NCBI GenBank assembly: GCA_013176395.1
Contig: JABMLP010000009.1
Location: forward strand, 992,001-1,056,000
Direction of reading: 5' to 3'
DNA: 64,000 bases
Origin: Venturia oleaginea
Lineage: Eukaryota > Ascomycota > Dothideomycetes > Venturiales > Venturiaceae
In this document: positions 22,939 to 33,700 of the stretch, piece by piece
How positions within the stretch are numbered: the first letter of the stretch is position 1
Layout of the letters: every line of letters begins with the position of its first letter
The notes under the pieces: model-generated
Databases searched by the model: none
Seen by the model: only the letters and a program-made list of their open reading frames with translations
Told to the model about the DNA's origin: nothing
Position numbers and translations under genes: made by a program

Positions 22939-24274
22939 CTTGATTCGAGGTGGCCAATTGTGTGACCAGGTGTGCTGATTGGTGATGTGGATGGAGGTAT
23001 AGGGCAGAGAAGTTGTCGAGTTAATAGTAGTGGAGAGTCTTTGCTGCGTTTATTGAACAGTACAAGAACACAGCAGATACCCTTGCAGTGTTGTGTGGGG
23101 CGGATGCTTGTGAACCTTTGATTTGAATGTTATGTACCTAAAAACCTAGCCACCAAGATCCGGATCCGGACCGCGAAAGGCCTTTGACACCGAAATGTAC
23201 TCCGAAAAAGCCGCCTGGAAAGATACCAAGGCCAATGAGGAATGCTACGGTGCAAATGATAAGGTTCCAGATACGTTGGGACATGTTATGTAGATATGGT
23301 GGAGAGGAAAGCAAGAGACAGGTGACACGGATGTATATATAGGTATTATCTGTGGTTACTGACCGAAAGCAACGATAGCAATGCTAACATACAGCAGTGA
23401 CCTGGGCACCGGAAGGGCAAGGCTGGCAGGAACGTCACAGCGGCCCAAATTGACACACGATACTTTGTCGGCAGCGTGCAATCCTACGGAGCCTTCGAAG
23501 TTGGCTGGTAGAATGACAGATGAACAGACACTCTTCAGCCAGTCTTCTACTCTCAAAAATCCAATCCTGTAGTTCATTCAAATGCAGATGGCCCTCCAAT
23601 GAGAAGCCTCAAGAGCAGGACACCTTTGAGAGTCTTGGGGGTCTTCTTTCGTATCTCTGTGAGCAAGGCATAGCCACGGGAACTCATTGATTTATCAAAG
23701 CACAGAATCAACATTGTAAGTCTCTCTAATTGTAGTTCAGCCATGTTGAATTACCACCCACTGTATGGGCGTTAGGGTATGTTCTGCGACCAATTTTCAT
23801 ACACCCTTCTTCAAATCAGAATACATCCTGATCAGCGGCCAATCCTTTTTCCTCCCCAGAACATGACATCGATTCCATAATCTCTCATCAGTCATGGCGA
23901 TGTTACGCCAATCACTTCGTTGTAATGTTATGTTGAGATTGAACATAAGTGCTTGACTCTAGAGAAGTTGAGCGAGTGGGCGAGAGGTCGTATTTTGCCT
24001 GCTGATGTTAGTAAAAGTTTGGCCGATGGACAATAGGGTAATATTTGTCAAGGAGTGGCGTAGATAACGAAGTGAGCGAGGCATTCAGAAAATGAGATTT
24101 GAAGGTTGTGAGTATGCGTAAAACTAATTCGGTAGATAGAAAAGAAGATGCCCACGTGCTATATCCAATGGTCCCGGTAAGGCTGAACCTGAACTGCTGA
24201 ATGTTCAATCTCCCTTTTGCATCTCCACTAGATCAATAGTTTTGAGCGTAATCCATGCCATGAAATAAGCTTCC
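22939..24274. other. Intergenic, promoter of the secreted gene plus a possible mini-ORF
   Basis: Apart from the possible 48-codon membrane ORF at 23138-23284, I see no gene. The 23.6-24.2 kb part is AT-rich and without recognisable structure. Confidence 0.35.
23138..23284 (-). CDS. Possible 48-residue single-span membrane protein
   Basis: A short frame from ATG 23284 (context AACATGTCC) begins MSQRIWNLIICTVAFLIGLG and continues into a Gly/Phe-rich segment (FPGGFFGVHFGV). It forms one probable transmembrane helix and ends with a Ser/Gly/Trp tail. It lies about 200 bp upstream of the secreted Cys-rich gene on the same strand. It could be an independent small gene, an upstream ORF or chance. 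Confidence 0.3.
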   Translation of the reverse strand: MSQRIWNLIICTVAFLIGLGIFPGGFFGVHFGVKGLSRSGSGSWWLGF

Positions 24275-24289
24275 GGCTCTATGGTCTAG

Positions 24290-24339
24290 GTCAGTTACCT
24301 TGGGTATATGTCGTTACAACCACGACTAATGAAACATAG
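24290..24339 (+). other. GT-AG intron 1 within the D loop of tRNA-Pro
   Basis: 50 bp. It begins GTCAGT directly after tRNA position 15 and ends ATAG, with GACTAAT as a branch-point candidate ten or so bases before the acceptor. Size and signals match spliceosomal introns of protein genes in this window, not tRNA-endonuclease introns. Confidence 0.75.
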
Positions 24340-24349
24340 TGGTATGATT

Positions 24350-24403
24350 GTGAGTATCTCAATCATTCCAAAGACGATGAGCAGAATACTAATTATACTA
24401 TAG
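24350..24403 (+). other. GT-AG intron 2 between D arm and anticodon arm of tRNA-Pro
   Basis: 54 bp. It begins GTGAGT directly after position 26 and ends TATAG, with TACTAAT as a near-perfect branch point. Its location at 26/27 is not the 37/38 position used by nuclear tRNA introns. Confidence 0.78.
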
Positions 24404-24470
24404 CCTGCTTTGGGAGAATGATTCTAAGATGCAGGAGGCCCCGCGTTCGAATCGCGGTGGAGCCCCGTTC

Positions 24471-24482
24471 TTTTGTGTTTTT
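24471..24482 (+). terminator. RNA polymerase III terminator
   Basis: A T4 run at 24471-24474 and a T5 run at 24478-24482 begin six bases after the tRNA-Pro 3' end. This is the usual position and form for Pol III termination. Confidence 0.75.
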
Positions 24483-25221
24483 GCATCTGGGCTAGACGAT
24501 GGGCTGGTCTTTGGAAGACTTGGGAAAATAGATATTCCTGTTTGGAATCCTTGCAGTTTTATTCCCAAGAATTCTGGAAGTGTATCGATAGCGAGTATAG
24601 CGAGTAAGAACAAGAAACTACAAGGGTGTAGTTTCCTTAGCCTTCCAAACATATCTTTTAGATTGATGGTTTTCAACGTTTACATTGCGCGCAAGGCTAT
24701 TACGACATATTCTTCATATCCATGTGCCTTCTTCCCCCATAGCTCTTTGTGATCCAATCGACGGCTAATACAGATTTCGTAGAGAATTTCATGGATAGGG
24801 AGGATGAGGAGGACTCTTTCCTCGTTCAGCCTGACGTGGTATCATCATGTTAGTCTGGATTCAAGCCAGGTCCAAAGTAGTTCCATCCAATAGTAATGTG
24901 CCTGTTTAGTGATTCAGCCTGATTCGGTGATATCTCGGTCTAGCTGCTATGGTTACTTGACTATTAGTTGTTAGTCTCTGGCCAATGCTTCCATCCTCAA
25001 TATATCCGTACTTGAGTCTACTCGTGGCTGTTTGCGTGCAATGCTTATTCCAACACGCGTACTTACCAGAACTCCGATCCATACAGGGCTTTTCACCGCC
25101 AGCGCTAACAACTAATAGGCCGGACTCCAGCCGGGTCTCCACCTCGAACTTCCCCTCATCACAAGTTTTCCAGCCTCTGAAGTATGAATTACCCTCTGGC
25201 GATCTTGGAGGAATCTATCAT

Positions 25222-25339
25222 TGATGCGACCAGATCAGACAAGATAAGTTTAGGAAACTGGATTTAACTGGATATCCTAGATATCTGGTCAATTTCTCAA
25301 CAAAAATCCGTTGGCGTTTTCGAGATTCTGGTCGCATCA
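25222..25339. repeat. MITE-like element, 13-bp perfect terminal inverted repeats
   Basis: TGATGCGACCAGA at 25222-25234 is matched exactly by its reverse complement at 25327-25339. The interior is AT-rich and holds further short palindromes (GGATATCC, AGATATCT). No clear target-site duplication is visible. Confidence 0.5.
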
Positions 25340-25485
25340 CTGGAATCTACAGAGATATAAAGAGGACACCACCACTTTTACAGCGTGAGTCGAGTCTATA
25401 TGTACCGTAGTCGGCTCATTGCCAGAGTGTATATACGGCACACCAATTTGAGCGCAACAGCTGGAAGACTTCATGTAGTTCCTTG

Positions 25486-26193
25486 AGAAGTTCTTACAAA
25501 GAAGCCGAAAAGGATCCGAACAGGACACAAAGTGTTAACCTCACTCTATCGTTGCGCGACAAGGAGAGCCGCACTTTTCCCAATTTTAGCGAGCAGACGC
25601 TGGCAGATCTCGATCGTAATCATGGGCTCTTGAAGCCAATTCATATCGACCCTAGCGAAGACATGTACTTCACCTACAACAGTATTCCCTTAAATATCGG
25701 CACCATCCTGCTGCACCTCGCCGGTTTGACTGAATACATTGGCCAGTCCCTCGTGATCTTCCATCAAGCGGTACTCACCATGGCGCATCTGTACAACGCT
25801 TTCCGTCAACTACATCTCACGGAAAAATCTTGGCCGGAAATGGACAAGTTCATCGAAGCACTACTCAACCAGGTGTTTGCCAACGATATTCCGACTGATC
25901 CATTACACATGCTGAAACGAATAGAACATCGCCTGGATGAAACGGGGAACAACAGGATCGATGCCCTCGCTTGGGAGAAAGGGAAGATCAAAGTCTCACT
26001 ACTTGGAAAGGCTTTGGAGAGAACATTTACACCCCCATTCGTACGATTCCAAGGGAGGAAAGGCGAGGTCCCAGCCCTCACTATTGAACTCGATCAAATC
26101 GAAAAGCACATCGTGGACGGGTACTTCTTATTTGCCGCCGAATCCACGATGAATCTCACTCAGTCCTCTATTGACAGGCTGAATGCAAGCTAA
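25486..26193 (+). pseudogene. DUF6604-like protein remnant
   Basis: An open frame of about 235 codons has no ATG start: the first Met is near 25663, inside the conserved part. The segment LNIGTILLHLAGLTEYIG, then VLTMAHLYNAFRQLHLTEKSWPEMDKFIE and LLNQVFANDIPTD, resembles the fungal DUF6604 region (a family of unknown function, often in proteins linked to incompatibility-type architectures). The assignment is from memory of the family pattern and is uncertain. The missing start and lack of downstream domains suggest a 5'-truncated remnant. An upstream exon I could not find is the alternative. Confidence 0.4.
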
Positions 26194-27730
26194 GATACCA
26201 CCTTCAGAATCGGGGCATTGGCTAGTTTGCGATGTGTATCCATAGTCGTAGTGTACGGAAGCCCGCGAGAGGAGCTTTGTCTGCTTCTTGGACCTGGTAG
26301 CCAATGCCGCGATTCCGATGGTGGTATCTCAGCTTGCAATCAGCCTGTCGATAGAGAACCGAGCGAGCTTCGTCGTGGATTTGGCGGCAAATTAGAAGTA
26401 CCCGAGTCGAGATAATCGCATTGCTAGTCACGGGGCTGTGACGGAGTGCGGATTTTCGCTTGATTCTAGTGAGTGGTAAATTTTTATATTGACTGGGGAG
26501 AGTGCGTATTCACAGATCATCTCTCCGAGCTCGAGTGGAAGATCGAGGAAATCGAAAATGAGGTCGCTAAGAAGGTCAGCTGTGATAAAGTATGTTGGAG
26601 TAGGCAAGCATACGCCGCGAGTTTCAAGCGGAGGTGCTGGCGTTCAGCTCGTGTGAGAGTTGCGATCATGGCGAGAAGCTCTGGTGGAAGTGCCACTGTT
26701 TCAGGCTGATCATTGAGAGGACTGATCACTGGTGGAGGTGTGAGGAAGGGTGTTGCGAAACTGTTCGACCACCCTGAGATTTACATTTTTGCTGGTCCAC
26801 AGGCGTCAGCGGTTTTTTTTGTCCTACGGGTCGACATTCACATATTCCACGTTCCTCAGAATTGGATTTTGGAGCCTTTCAGTCTTCAGTACGCCGGGTA
26901 CTATCCGGGGATCCTTTACGACTTCATGAGCGATCAATAAATCATGTCTCTTTAGTTCAGTATAAAAGTGACTCGAACAATTGCTCCCAGTATAATACTA
27001 TGCTAGACCAGTTTGAATGGAGAAAAATTCCTGGCAGAATTGGCCTTCCAGATGTCCAGAAATGTATCGATATCGATCTCAATTTGAAGGTATGGTATTC
27101 AAGTAAGTTTTTGGCGAATTTGAATTGACGACGGGGGCGCGTGAGAAGGGATCAGCGGAAATGGACGGCGAGAGAGTACGGTAGGAGGTAAGCCCTCTTA
27201 AGAAAGCTGCAGGCTGCAATGTGTGTTGGCAGTGCAGAGAAGCCTACCTCGGAGACAGCCAGCAAGCCAATGGGCAGCATGAAGAGATGCTAGTACCGAT
27301 GTTGAGGGGCCAATCATCATAGCAACGAGACGAGTATTGGAGAATGCAGGCAACACTGCAGATGCTGCCTAAGTAGAAGACAACTGCACGTGATCGTAGT
27401 ACAAAAACATGAGCGACCCTTATTAAATCCAACCGCGTCCAGACCTGTCCCCATCATCATTTCTTTATTATCGCTCGACACGGTCACGTCGCAACCGGTC
27501 GCGCCCACTCCTTTGTTCTTCTCTCCACAGAGTTCTCGGCGACACGACCTTTCCCTTTCATCGCCCTTTCCTCCACCACGTTTTCGCGTCTCCGCCAGCA
27601 TCGCGTATCGAACCTCGCCATTAGAATACCCATTGAGAATCCCTCAGCTCGCCATCAATTCGCCAAGCATCATCATCCTCGACTTTTGAACCTCCCAATC
27701 TCTCCATCTTAGTCCCGGCATCGCGTCACC
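26194..27730. other. Intergenic, includes one stray introner-like module
   Basis: No gene is supported between the DUF6604-like remnant and NUP98-96. An introner-like palindromic module lies at 27022-27080. The last 300 bp are pyrimidine-rich (TCTCC, CATCATC), typical of a fungal promoter and 5' leader. Confidence 0.4.
27022..27080. repeat. Introner-like module outside a recognised intron
   Basis: It shows the same layout as the modules in NUP98-96 and YTH introns: AAAATTCCTGGCAGAATT, a spacer, then CCAGAAATGTATCGATATCGATC. It is followed at once by AATTTGAAG and a GTATGG donor-like sequence. No flanking exon is recognisable. Confidence 0.55.
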
Positions 27731-30700
27731 ATGTCTGGCTTTGGCGGTTTCGGTTCGGGGGGGTTTGGCAGCTCCACCAACAACAGCAACACAGGCACTG
27801 GATTTGGAGGCTTTGGCAGCACTGCTGGCACATCAGGAGGTAGGTCAAAATTCTATCCATTGCTTTTCTAGTACATGCGCATTGTTCCAAGGCTTTTGGC
27901 ACCACCATTCGCAAACATCGCATTAACGACTTGGCTCCCTCAGGCTTCGGCTCCTCGAATACAGGCTTCGGCGCAGGAAATACTCCCACAACTGGAGGAG
28001 GCCTCTTTGGCAATACTTCAGGCAGCGGCTTTGGTTCCGGAGGTTGGTCCATCTACGCCCTCGCAATATCGATGTCTGGACTCGCCCTACTCATCCTTTG
28101 CCGATCAGTTCTGCCTATGGAGTGCAATCTCTAGGATTAAGATCGATATCGATAGATTTCTGGCGATCTTGAGAATCAAACGACCAGGAATTTATCGATA
28201 TTGGTCCCGGTTCGGACAAGTCCTACTCCTCTTGAATCTTTACCGTTGGGCAGTGCCTCCACTTACAGAATTGATGCACCTTATGGAAATTTATCAAAAG
28301 ATTACCACTCGAGTTTCCCGCCTCGTTAGGACCACGACTTCAAGGATTTCTTTACTAATTATTGCATCACAGGATTCGGCGCAAACAAGACGGGATTTGG
28401 CGCCGCTGCAACAACCAGCAGCGGTAGTCTTTTCGGAGGAGGTAATACCCCTGCAACAGCAGGTACCGGATTTGGAGGATTCGGAAGCAGCAATACCACT
28501 TCCGGGTTCGGAAGCACAGCAGCTCCAAGTACATCAGGCGGTCTGTTTGGCCAAGCAAAACCAGCCGCATTCGGATCAACAAACACAGGCGGCCTCTTTG
28601 GAGGAGGAGCGTCAGGGGGATTTGGGGCACCCGCCGCTTCTACTGGCTTTGGAGCACCTGCTGCATCTACTGGCTTCGGCACGAGTGCTGCACCAGCTTT
28701 TGGAGGCGGCGCCAATGCAGCGAACGAAGGTACTGGCAAAGTTCCATTCACAGAATTCACAGAGAAAGATCCCTCTGCTACGAACACAACCAACCGCTAC
28801 CAAATCATCACTACGATTGATCCATACAAGCAATGGTCGCTAGAGGAGCTGCGGTTAGTCGACTATGCTCAGGGTAGGAAACATGGAAACAACAATGGAC
28901 AAGCTGGCGCATTCGGCACCAGCTCTGGGTTTGGTGGATTCGGCACTGCCGCAGCTCCCGCATCGACAGGTTTTGGATCAACTGCAGCAGCTACTGGCAG
29001 TAGTCTCTTTGGCGGAAACAACCCTTCCACAGGATTTGGCGCAGCAGCAGCACCCACTACTGGTTTTGGGAGCAGCACACAGGGTGGCCTATTCGGTTCT
29101 AAACCAGCTACATCAGGAGGCCTGTTCGGCAGCGCAGCATCCAATACAACGCCTGCAGCTGGCGGTGGTCTCTTCGGATCAGGTAACACCACTGCAACGA
29201 CAGGAGGTGGATTTGGAGGATTTGGCAATGGTGGGACGACGAGTGGAGGCCTCTTCGGATCAACAGCTGCAAAGCCGGCAACTGGGTTTGGGGGATTTGG
29301 AGCTCCTGCGGCAACAACAGCCGGCACCGGTTTTGGTGCCACTGGATTTGGATCCACAGCGACCCCAGCGACGGGTGGTGGACTTTTCGGTGGAACTGGT
29401 ACTACGAGCACCGGATTTGGAGCTAATCAACCACAGCCGGCTTCCACGGGCTTTAGTTTTGGCCAAACCAACCAACAAGCTCAACAACCATCTTCGACAG
29501 GAGGTGGACTGTTTGGCAGTGGTGGTGGGGCTTTCGGACAGAACAACCAGCAAAAGCCTGGCGGACTGTTTGGCTCTACACCAGCATCAGGAAACGGTGG
29601 TCTTTTTGGACAGCCAGCACAGACGCAGCAAACCACAGGTGGTGGCCTGTTTGGAGGTACCCAGCAACAATCCACAAGCGGACTGTTCGGAGCGAAGCCT
29701 GCGACTGGTGGTCTCTTTGAGTCCACGACGAATACAGGAGGTGGCCTTTTCGGAGGAAACCAAACGGCACAGCCAGCGCAAACCTCTGGAGTTCTATTCG
29801 GAAATTCTCAGCAACAGACAGGCGGCCATTTTGGCAACAAGCCTTCTACTGGCTTAGGCTCGAGTCTATTTGGGAACACCCAAACCCAACAACAGCAGCC
29901 CGCTCCCGGAGGACTCTTCGGCAGTAGTCAACAACAGCAGCAACCGATGGGAAGCCTTTTCGGCAATTCTCAACAGCAGCAGCAGCAGCAGCAACCGCAA
30001 CAACCGCAGGGACTAACCGCAAACTTGCTTCAGAACCCATACGGGAATGATGCACTTTTCGCTAACATTCCTACCACCCAAAACGTTGGCCCAATTGCCA
30101 CGCCGCTGTCCATCAGCCAGAAGAATAAAAAGCCAGCGATGATACCGTCTTACCGCCTCAACCCGAGCGCATCATCGCGCTTACTCACGCCTCAGAAGCG
30201 TCCAGCTGGATATGGCTTCTCTTATTCAACCTATGGCACACCTGGTAGCGCGATCAGCAATTCCAGCCCACTCAGCTTGGGCAATAGCCTTCTCGGTGCC
30301 AGCAGCTATGGTCGCAGCCTGAACAAGAGCATGTCGACGAGCAATCTGAGGAGCTCATTCTCTGCAGAAGATAGCATCCTCGCTCCCGGCGCTTTTGCCA
30401 GCAGTGGTTCAAGGAATGGAAGTGGCAGGTAGGTTTCTCCTTTTTCTTTCCCCCGATTGCACCTTTGTTTTGATATCTAGCGCTCAACCTGGCTTCAATA
30501 TCGATGCATATCGATCTCGTGTCAAGGATTTTAAAAAGAAAAGGTATAGTGGAGAGTTTCTGAATCAGCTAACCCCGTTTTAGCTTGAAGAAACTCAACA
30601 TCAACAAGAACATGAACGTTCGACGGTCTCTTTTTACACCTGCCGAGCCTCCGGCACCCGAGCCTCGTGAGTCTCGAAAATCTGTCAGCTTTGAAGCTTC

Positions 30701-33700
30701 CAGGTATGTCCATCTTCTCTTCCTCTCGATCGCAGCTCTATTCCGGAATTCAGTGCTCAGCTCAACTTCAATATCTCCAAATTTCTGGTAATTTGAAAGA
30801 ATCGAACTGCCAGAAATTTATCGATATTGATCCTGTGTTAGGATTTACCAAAACGAATGGCATAGTTCATAGACTCAACTAACACGCATGCTTCAAGTGG
30901 TTCATCTTCTGCACTCGTTCGTACCGAGAGCCTTCTTGAGCCCAGCGTGACCAGCCCTAACGAAGTTCGCTCGCTGCCAGAGATGTCTCAAGTCAACGGA
31001 AACCGTGGCAAAGAATTGACCGTTGTTCCCGAAAATGGCTCTCCTGCCGGTCCACCTGAGGTACCACTCAGCCAAAAAGACAAGGAAGCAGGGGACTACT
31101 GGATGAACCCGACCTTGGAACAGATTGCACGCATGTCTCGAGATGAGAAGGCAAACGTGAAGGATTTGACTGTTGGCCGCAACGGCTGTGGCAAGATCGT
31201 CTTCAGCAAGGTTAACCTTCTCGATGTCCCCGTGCAGGACATCTTAGGCAAGATCGTAAAGATTCAGATCAGACAGGCTACTGTGTACGGAGACGAAGCC
31301 GTTGCTAAGAAACCACCTCGCGGCCAAGGTCTCAACGTTCCCTCGGTCATCACTCTAGCCAACTCGTGGCCTCGTGCTGCTGCTGGTGTCCTACCTGTCC
31401 ACGAGAAGAAGGGGGCACGTTATGAGAAGCATATCAAGCGTCTACAACGCGTCACTGATACCACTTTCGTCGGCTACAATGCTCACACTGGGGAGTGGAC
31501 ATTCTCTGTTGAGCACTTCACAACGTACGGCTTCCCCGAAGAAGATGAGGACAGCATCGTGGACGGAAGCATCCTCGACGACATTGTCAATGAGGCTCCT
31601 GGCACCCCTCAGCCTTCGAACTTTCCCTCCAGAAGCATTCTATCCCACGTATCGCCTCCCTTCACCAGCGACTCCAGCTTGCCTAGTCCTCCTGAATCTA
31701 GCCCTGACGACACATTCGACTTCAAGAAAGGCCCACGTAAACACCTACCTGGCCAATTCAGTGACCAGGATCTAGGTGACGTCAACATGAGAGAAGAAGA
31801 CGACGATGATGACAACACCGATACTGCGCAGTCTTCTTTTTTAGGGGAGCGCTCTGTAGGTTCACTTGAAGATGACGTTATGTCGCAAGCGAGTGAATTA
31901 GACACGATTGAGGACCAGGACATGGCAGGCTCCTTTCCAAAACCGGGTCACACTGCAGAGCAGTCAGCTGCCAGCCACAACATGAACGGTGACGCTCTAA
32001 AACCGAAATCAATATTGAAAGCATCTCAGACCGTCAATCACGGAACTCCGCTGAAGACAGGTCCGCTTCTTTTTGGCGCAGACTGGACGGAACAACTCCA
32101 GCGCACCGTCAGTCCTAAGAAACAAGATCGCGCTGCCCTTCGCGCAACCCAGCCTACAGCCTCTACGCTGTTGGAGACGGAGCCCAAGCCCAAGCTTGCA
32201 ATCAGCGACAGACCTTTCACCACCAGTATTGATCTTATCAACGAACTTTTCAAGAGCCAGTCAGGACGAAAATCTGTACCAGCAAAATTTGGTGACAGCA
32301 GCAGAAATTTTGAGGTTTGTGCTTAAATACATCCCCTCTTTGTTCCCCTGGTCACGACCCACTGTCCTTGTCCTGAGTGGAGTCATTACCACTGAGCGAC
32401 GTAGGAGGCCAAGTGCACCATTCATTACGACGTAGATAGATATAAACAAATGGAATTATGCTAAATATTTGCAACAGCATCCACCATCTAAGCGGTCGAA
32501 GACTCGAGGCGCCCAAGAGACATCCGCTAATGATGAGGCGTTCCATCACTCCACCAAGCCCAGTTGGGGACCCCATGGCACTCTGGTCTACACTGCTCAA
32601 CCTGTTGCACCACCAATGCGAGAGGGCGTCTTTCACAACGTTGGAAATTCCATTGTTGGAGAACATAATGACGTCCGTTTTGGTAGATTCTCTCCTGCGG
32701 CTAATGTAAGATCTCACCCCCAATTTCGCGACACGCTGACTAATAAGCTCAAGCTTCTTCCTGATACGATAAAAGAGCAGCGATTCAATTGGTCCAAAGT
32801 GCTCAAAGACCCAGTTGCTAGAGACTCGGACGACTTTGAGTTCCACGTTTTCGCAGAGAATGTAGCTCTCGACACAGAGAGTGGCATTGAGGAACAGCGA
32901 GCTTGGGAGCTGGCCAACATATTGTTCGATGATATAAAACAAGATGAGAGTGCTAGAGACATAGGGCCTCTTCTTCGCAAGCAAAAGTTGTCCACTTTTT
33001 GGAAAAAGCTGGTCAACGCAGATACCTTGGCCGAAGTGTCTCGGGCCCAATCTGCAGAGGAAAAGGCTTTGTTGTATCTCTCAGGTGGTATGACTGAAGA
33101 AGCCTGCATGGCTTTGGTTGATGGCAGAAACTTCCATCTCGCTACTCTCGTCGCCCAGATTGGAGGTGATAGCAAATTCCGAGCCGCAAATGCAGCGCAG
33201 CTGGCGAGCTGGCGGCAACTCAACGTTTTGCCCGAGATCGATCATCCCATTCACGCTATTTGGGAGCTCCTCGCCGGCAACACCAACGTCTGCCAAGGTC
33301 AGACAGTGGCAGGCATTGAGAACAAAGTTGCCTCATTTTCATTCTCGTCACGCTTCAAGCTAGGCTGGCGCCGATCATTCGGTCTCCGCCTCTGGTACGG
33401 TATCGAGGCGTCTGCTGATGCTTCAGCTGCCATCGAGATTTTTCGCGATGATCTCGAGTCGAATACTGAGACTGCGAGACCGGTGCCTTGGTTTGTGCGT
33501 AACGTACTTGAAGAAGGCTTGAATGGACCAGAGTCGAACAGCCGCGAAGATGTATTGTGGAGCATGCTACGCCTTTACTGCGACGACAAATCGGTCTCTC
33601 TGGATGCAGCTTTCGGTCCTGAGAACATTTCCGGCAATCCCATGGACGCGCGATTCAGTTTTCAGCTTGTATCGCTATTCAGTGCTCGAAGAATTGGCGC

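Larger units (their letters stand above)
24275..24465 (+). tRNA. tRNA-Pro(TGG) interrupted by two spliceosomal-type introns plus a canonical anticodon-loop intron
   Basis: Four exons (24275-24289, 24340-24349, 24404-24414, 24430-24465) join into a 72-nt tRNA. The acceptor arm GGCTCTA pairs with TGGAGCC (one G-T pair). The D region reads TGGTCTAGTGGTATGATT, the conserved proline-tRNA sequence. The anticodon stem is CCTGC/GCAGG with loop TT-TGG-G-T, the variable loop AGGCC, the T arm CCGCG-TTCGAAT-CGCGG, and the discriminator C73 is usual for eukaryotic tRNA-Pro. Removed segments are 50 bp (GTCAGT...GACTAAT...ATAG), 54 bp (GTGAGT...TACTAAT...ATAG) and a 15-bp intron after position 37 as in ordinary nuclear tRNAs. 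The internal B box is intact. The A box is split by the first intron. A T4/T5 terminator follows. Function depends on removal of the two extra segments. Confidence 0.85.
24466..25482. other. Intergenic with a small MITE-like inverted repeat
   Basis: Apart from the Pol III terminator and the 118-bp inverted-repeat element at 25222-25339, I see no gene. Confidence 0.35.

Noticed and set aside
24398..24676. Protein-coding frames overlapping the tRNA-Pro gene
   Set aside because: They run through the T arm and terminator of the tRNA and have no domain. The tRNA structure explains the sequence better.
27875..29857. Long Gln/Leu-rich plus-strand frames and Pro-rich minus-strand frames over the FG-repeat region
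   Set aside because: They are shadow frames of the repetitive Nup98 coding sequence. The FG frame has the splice structure, GLEBS segment and autoproteolytic domain.
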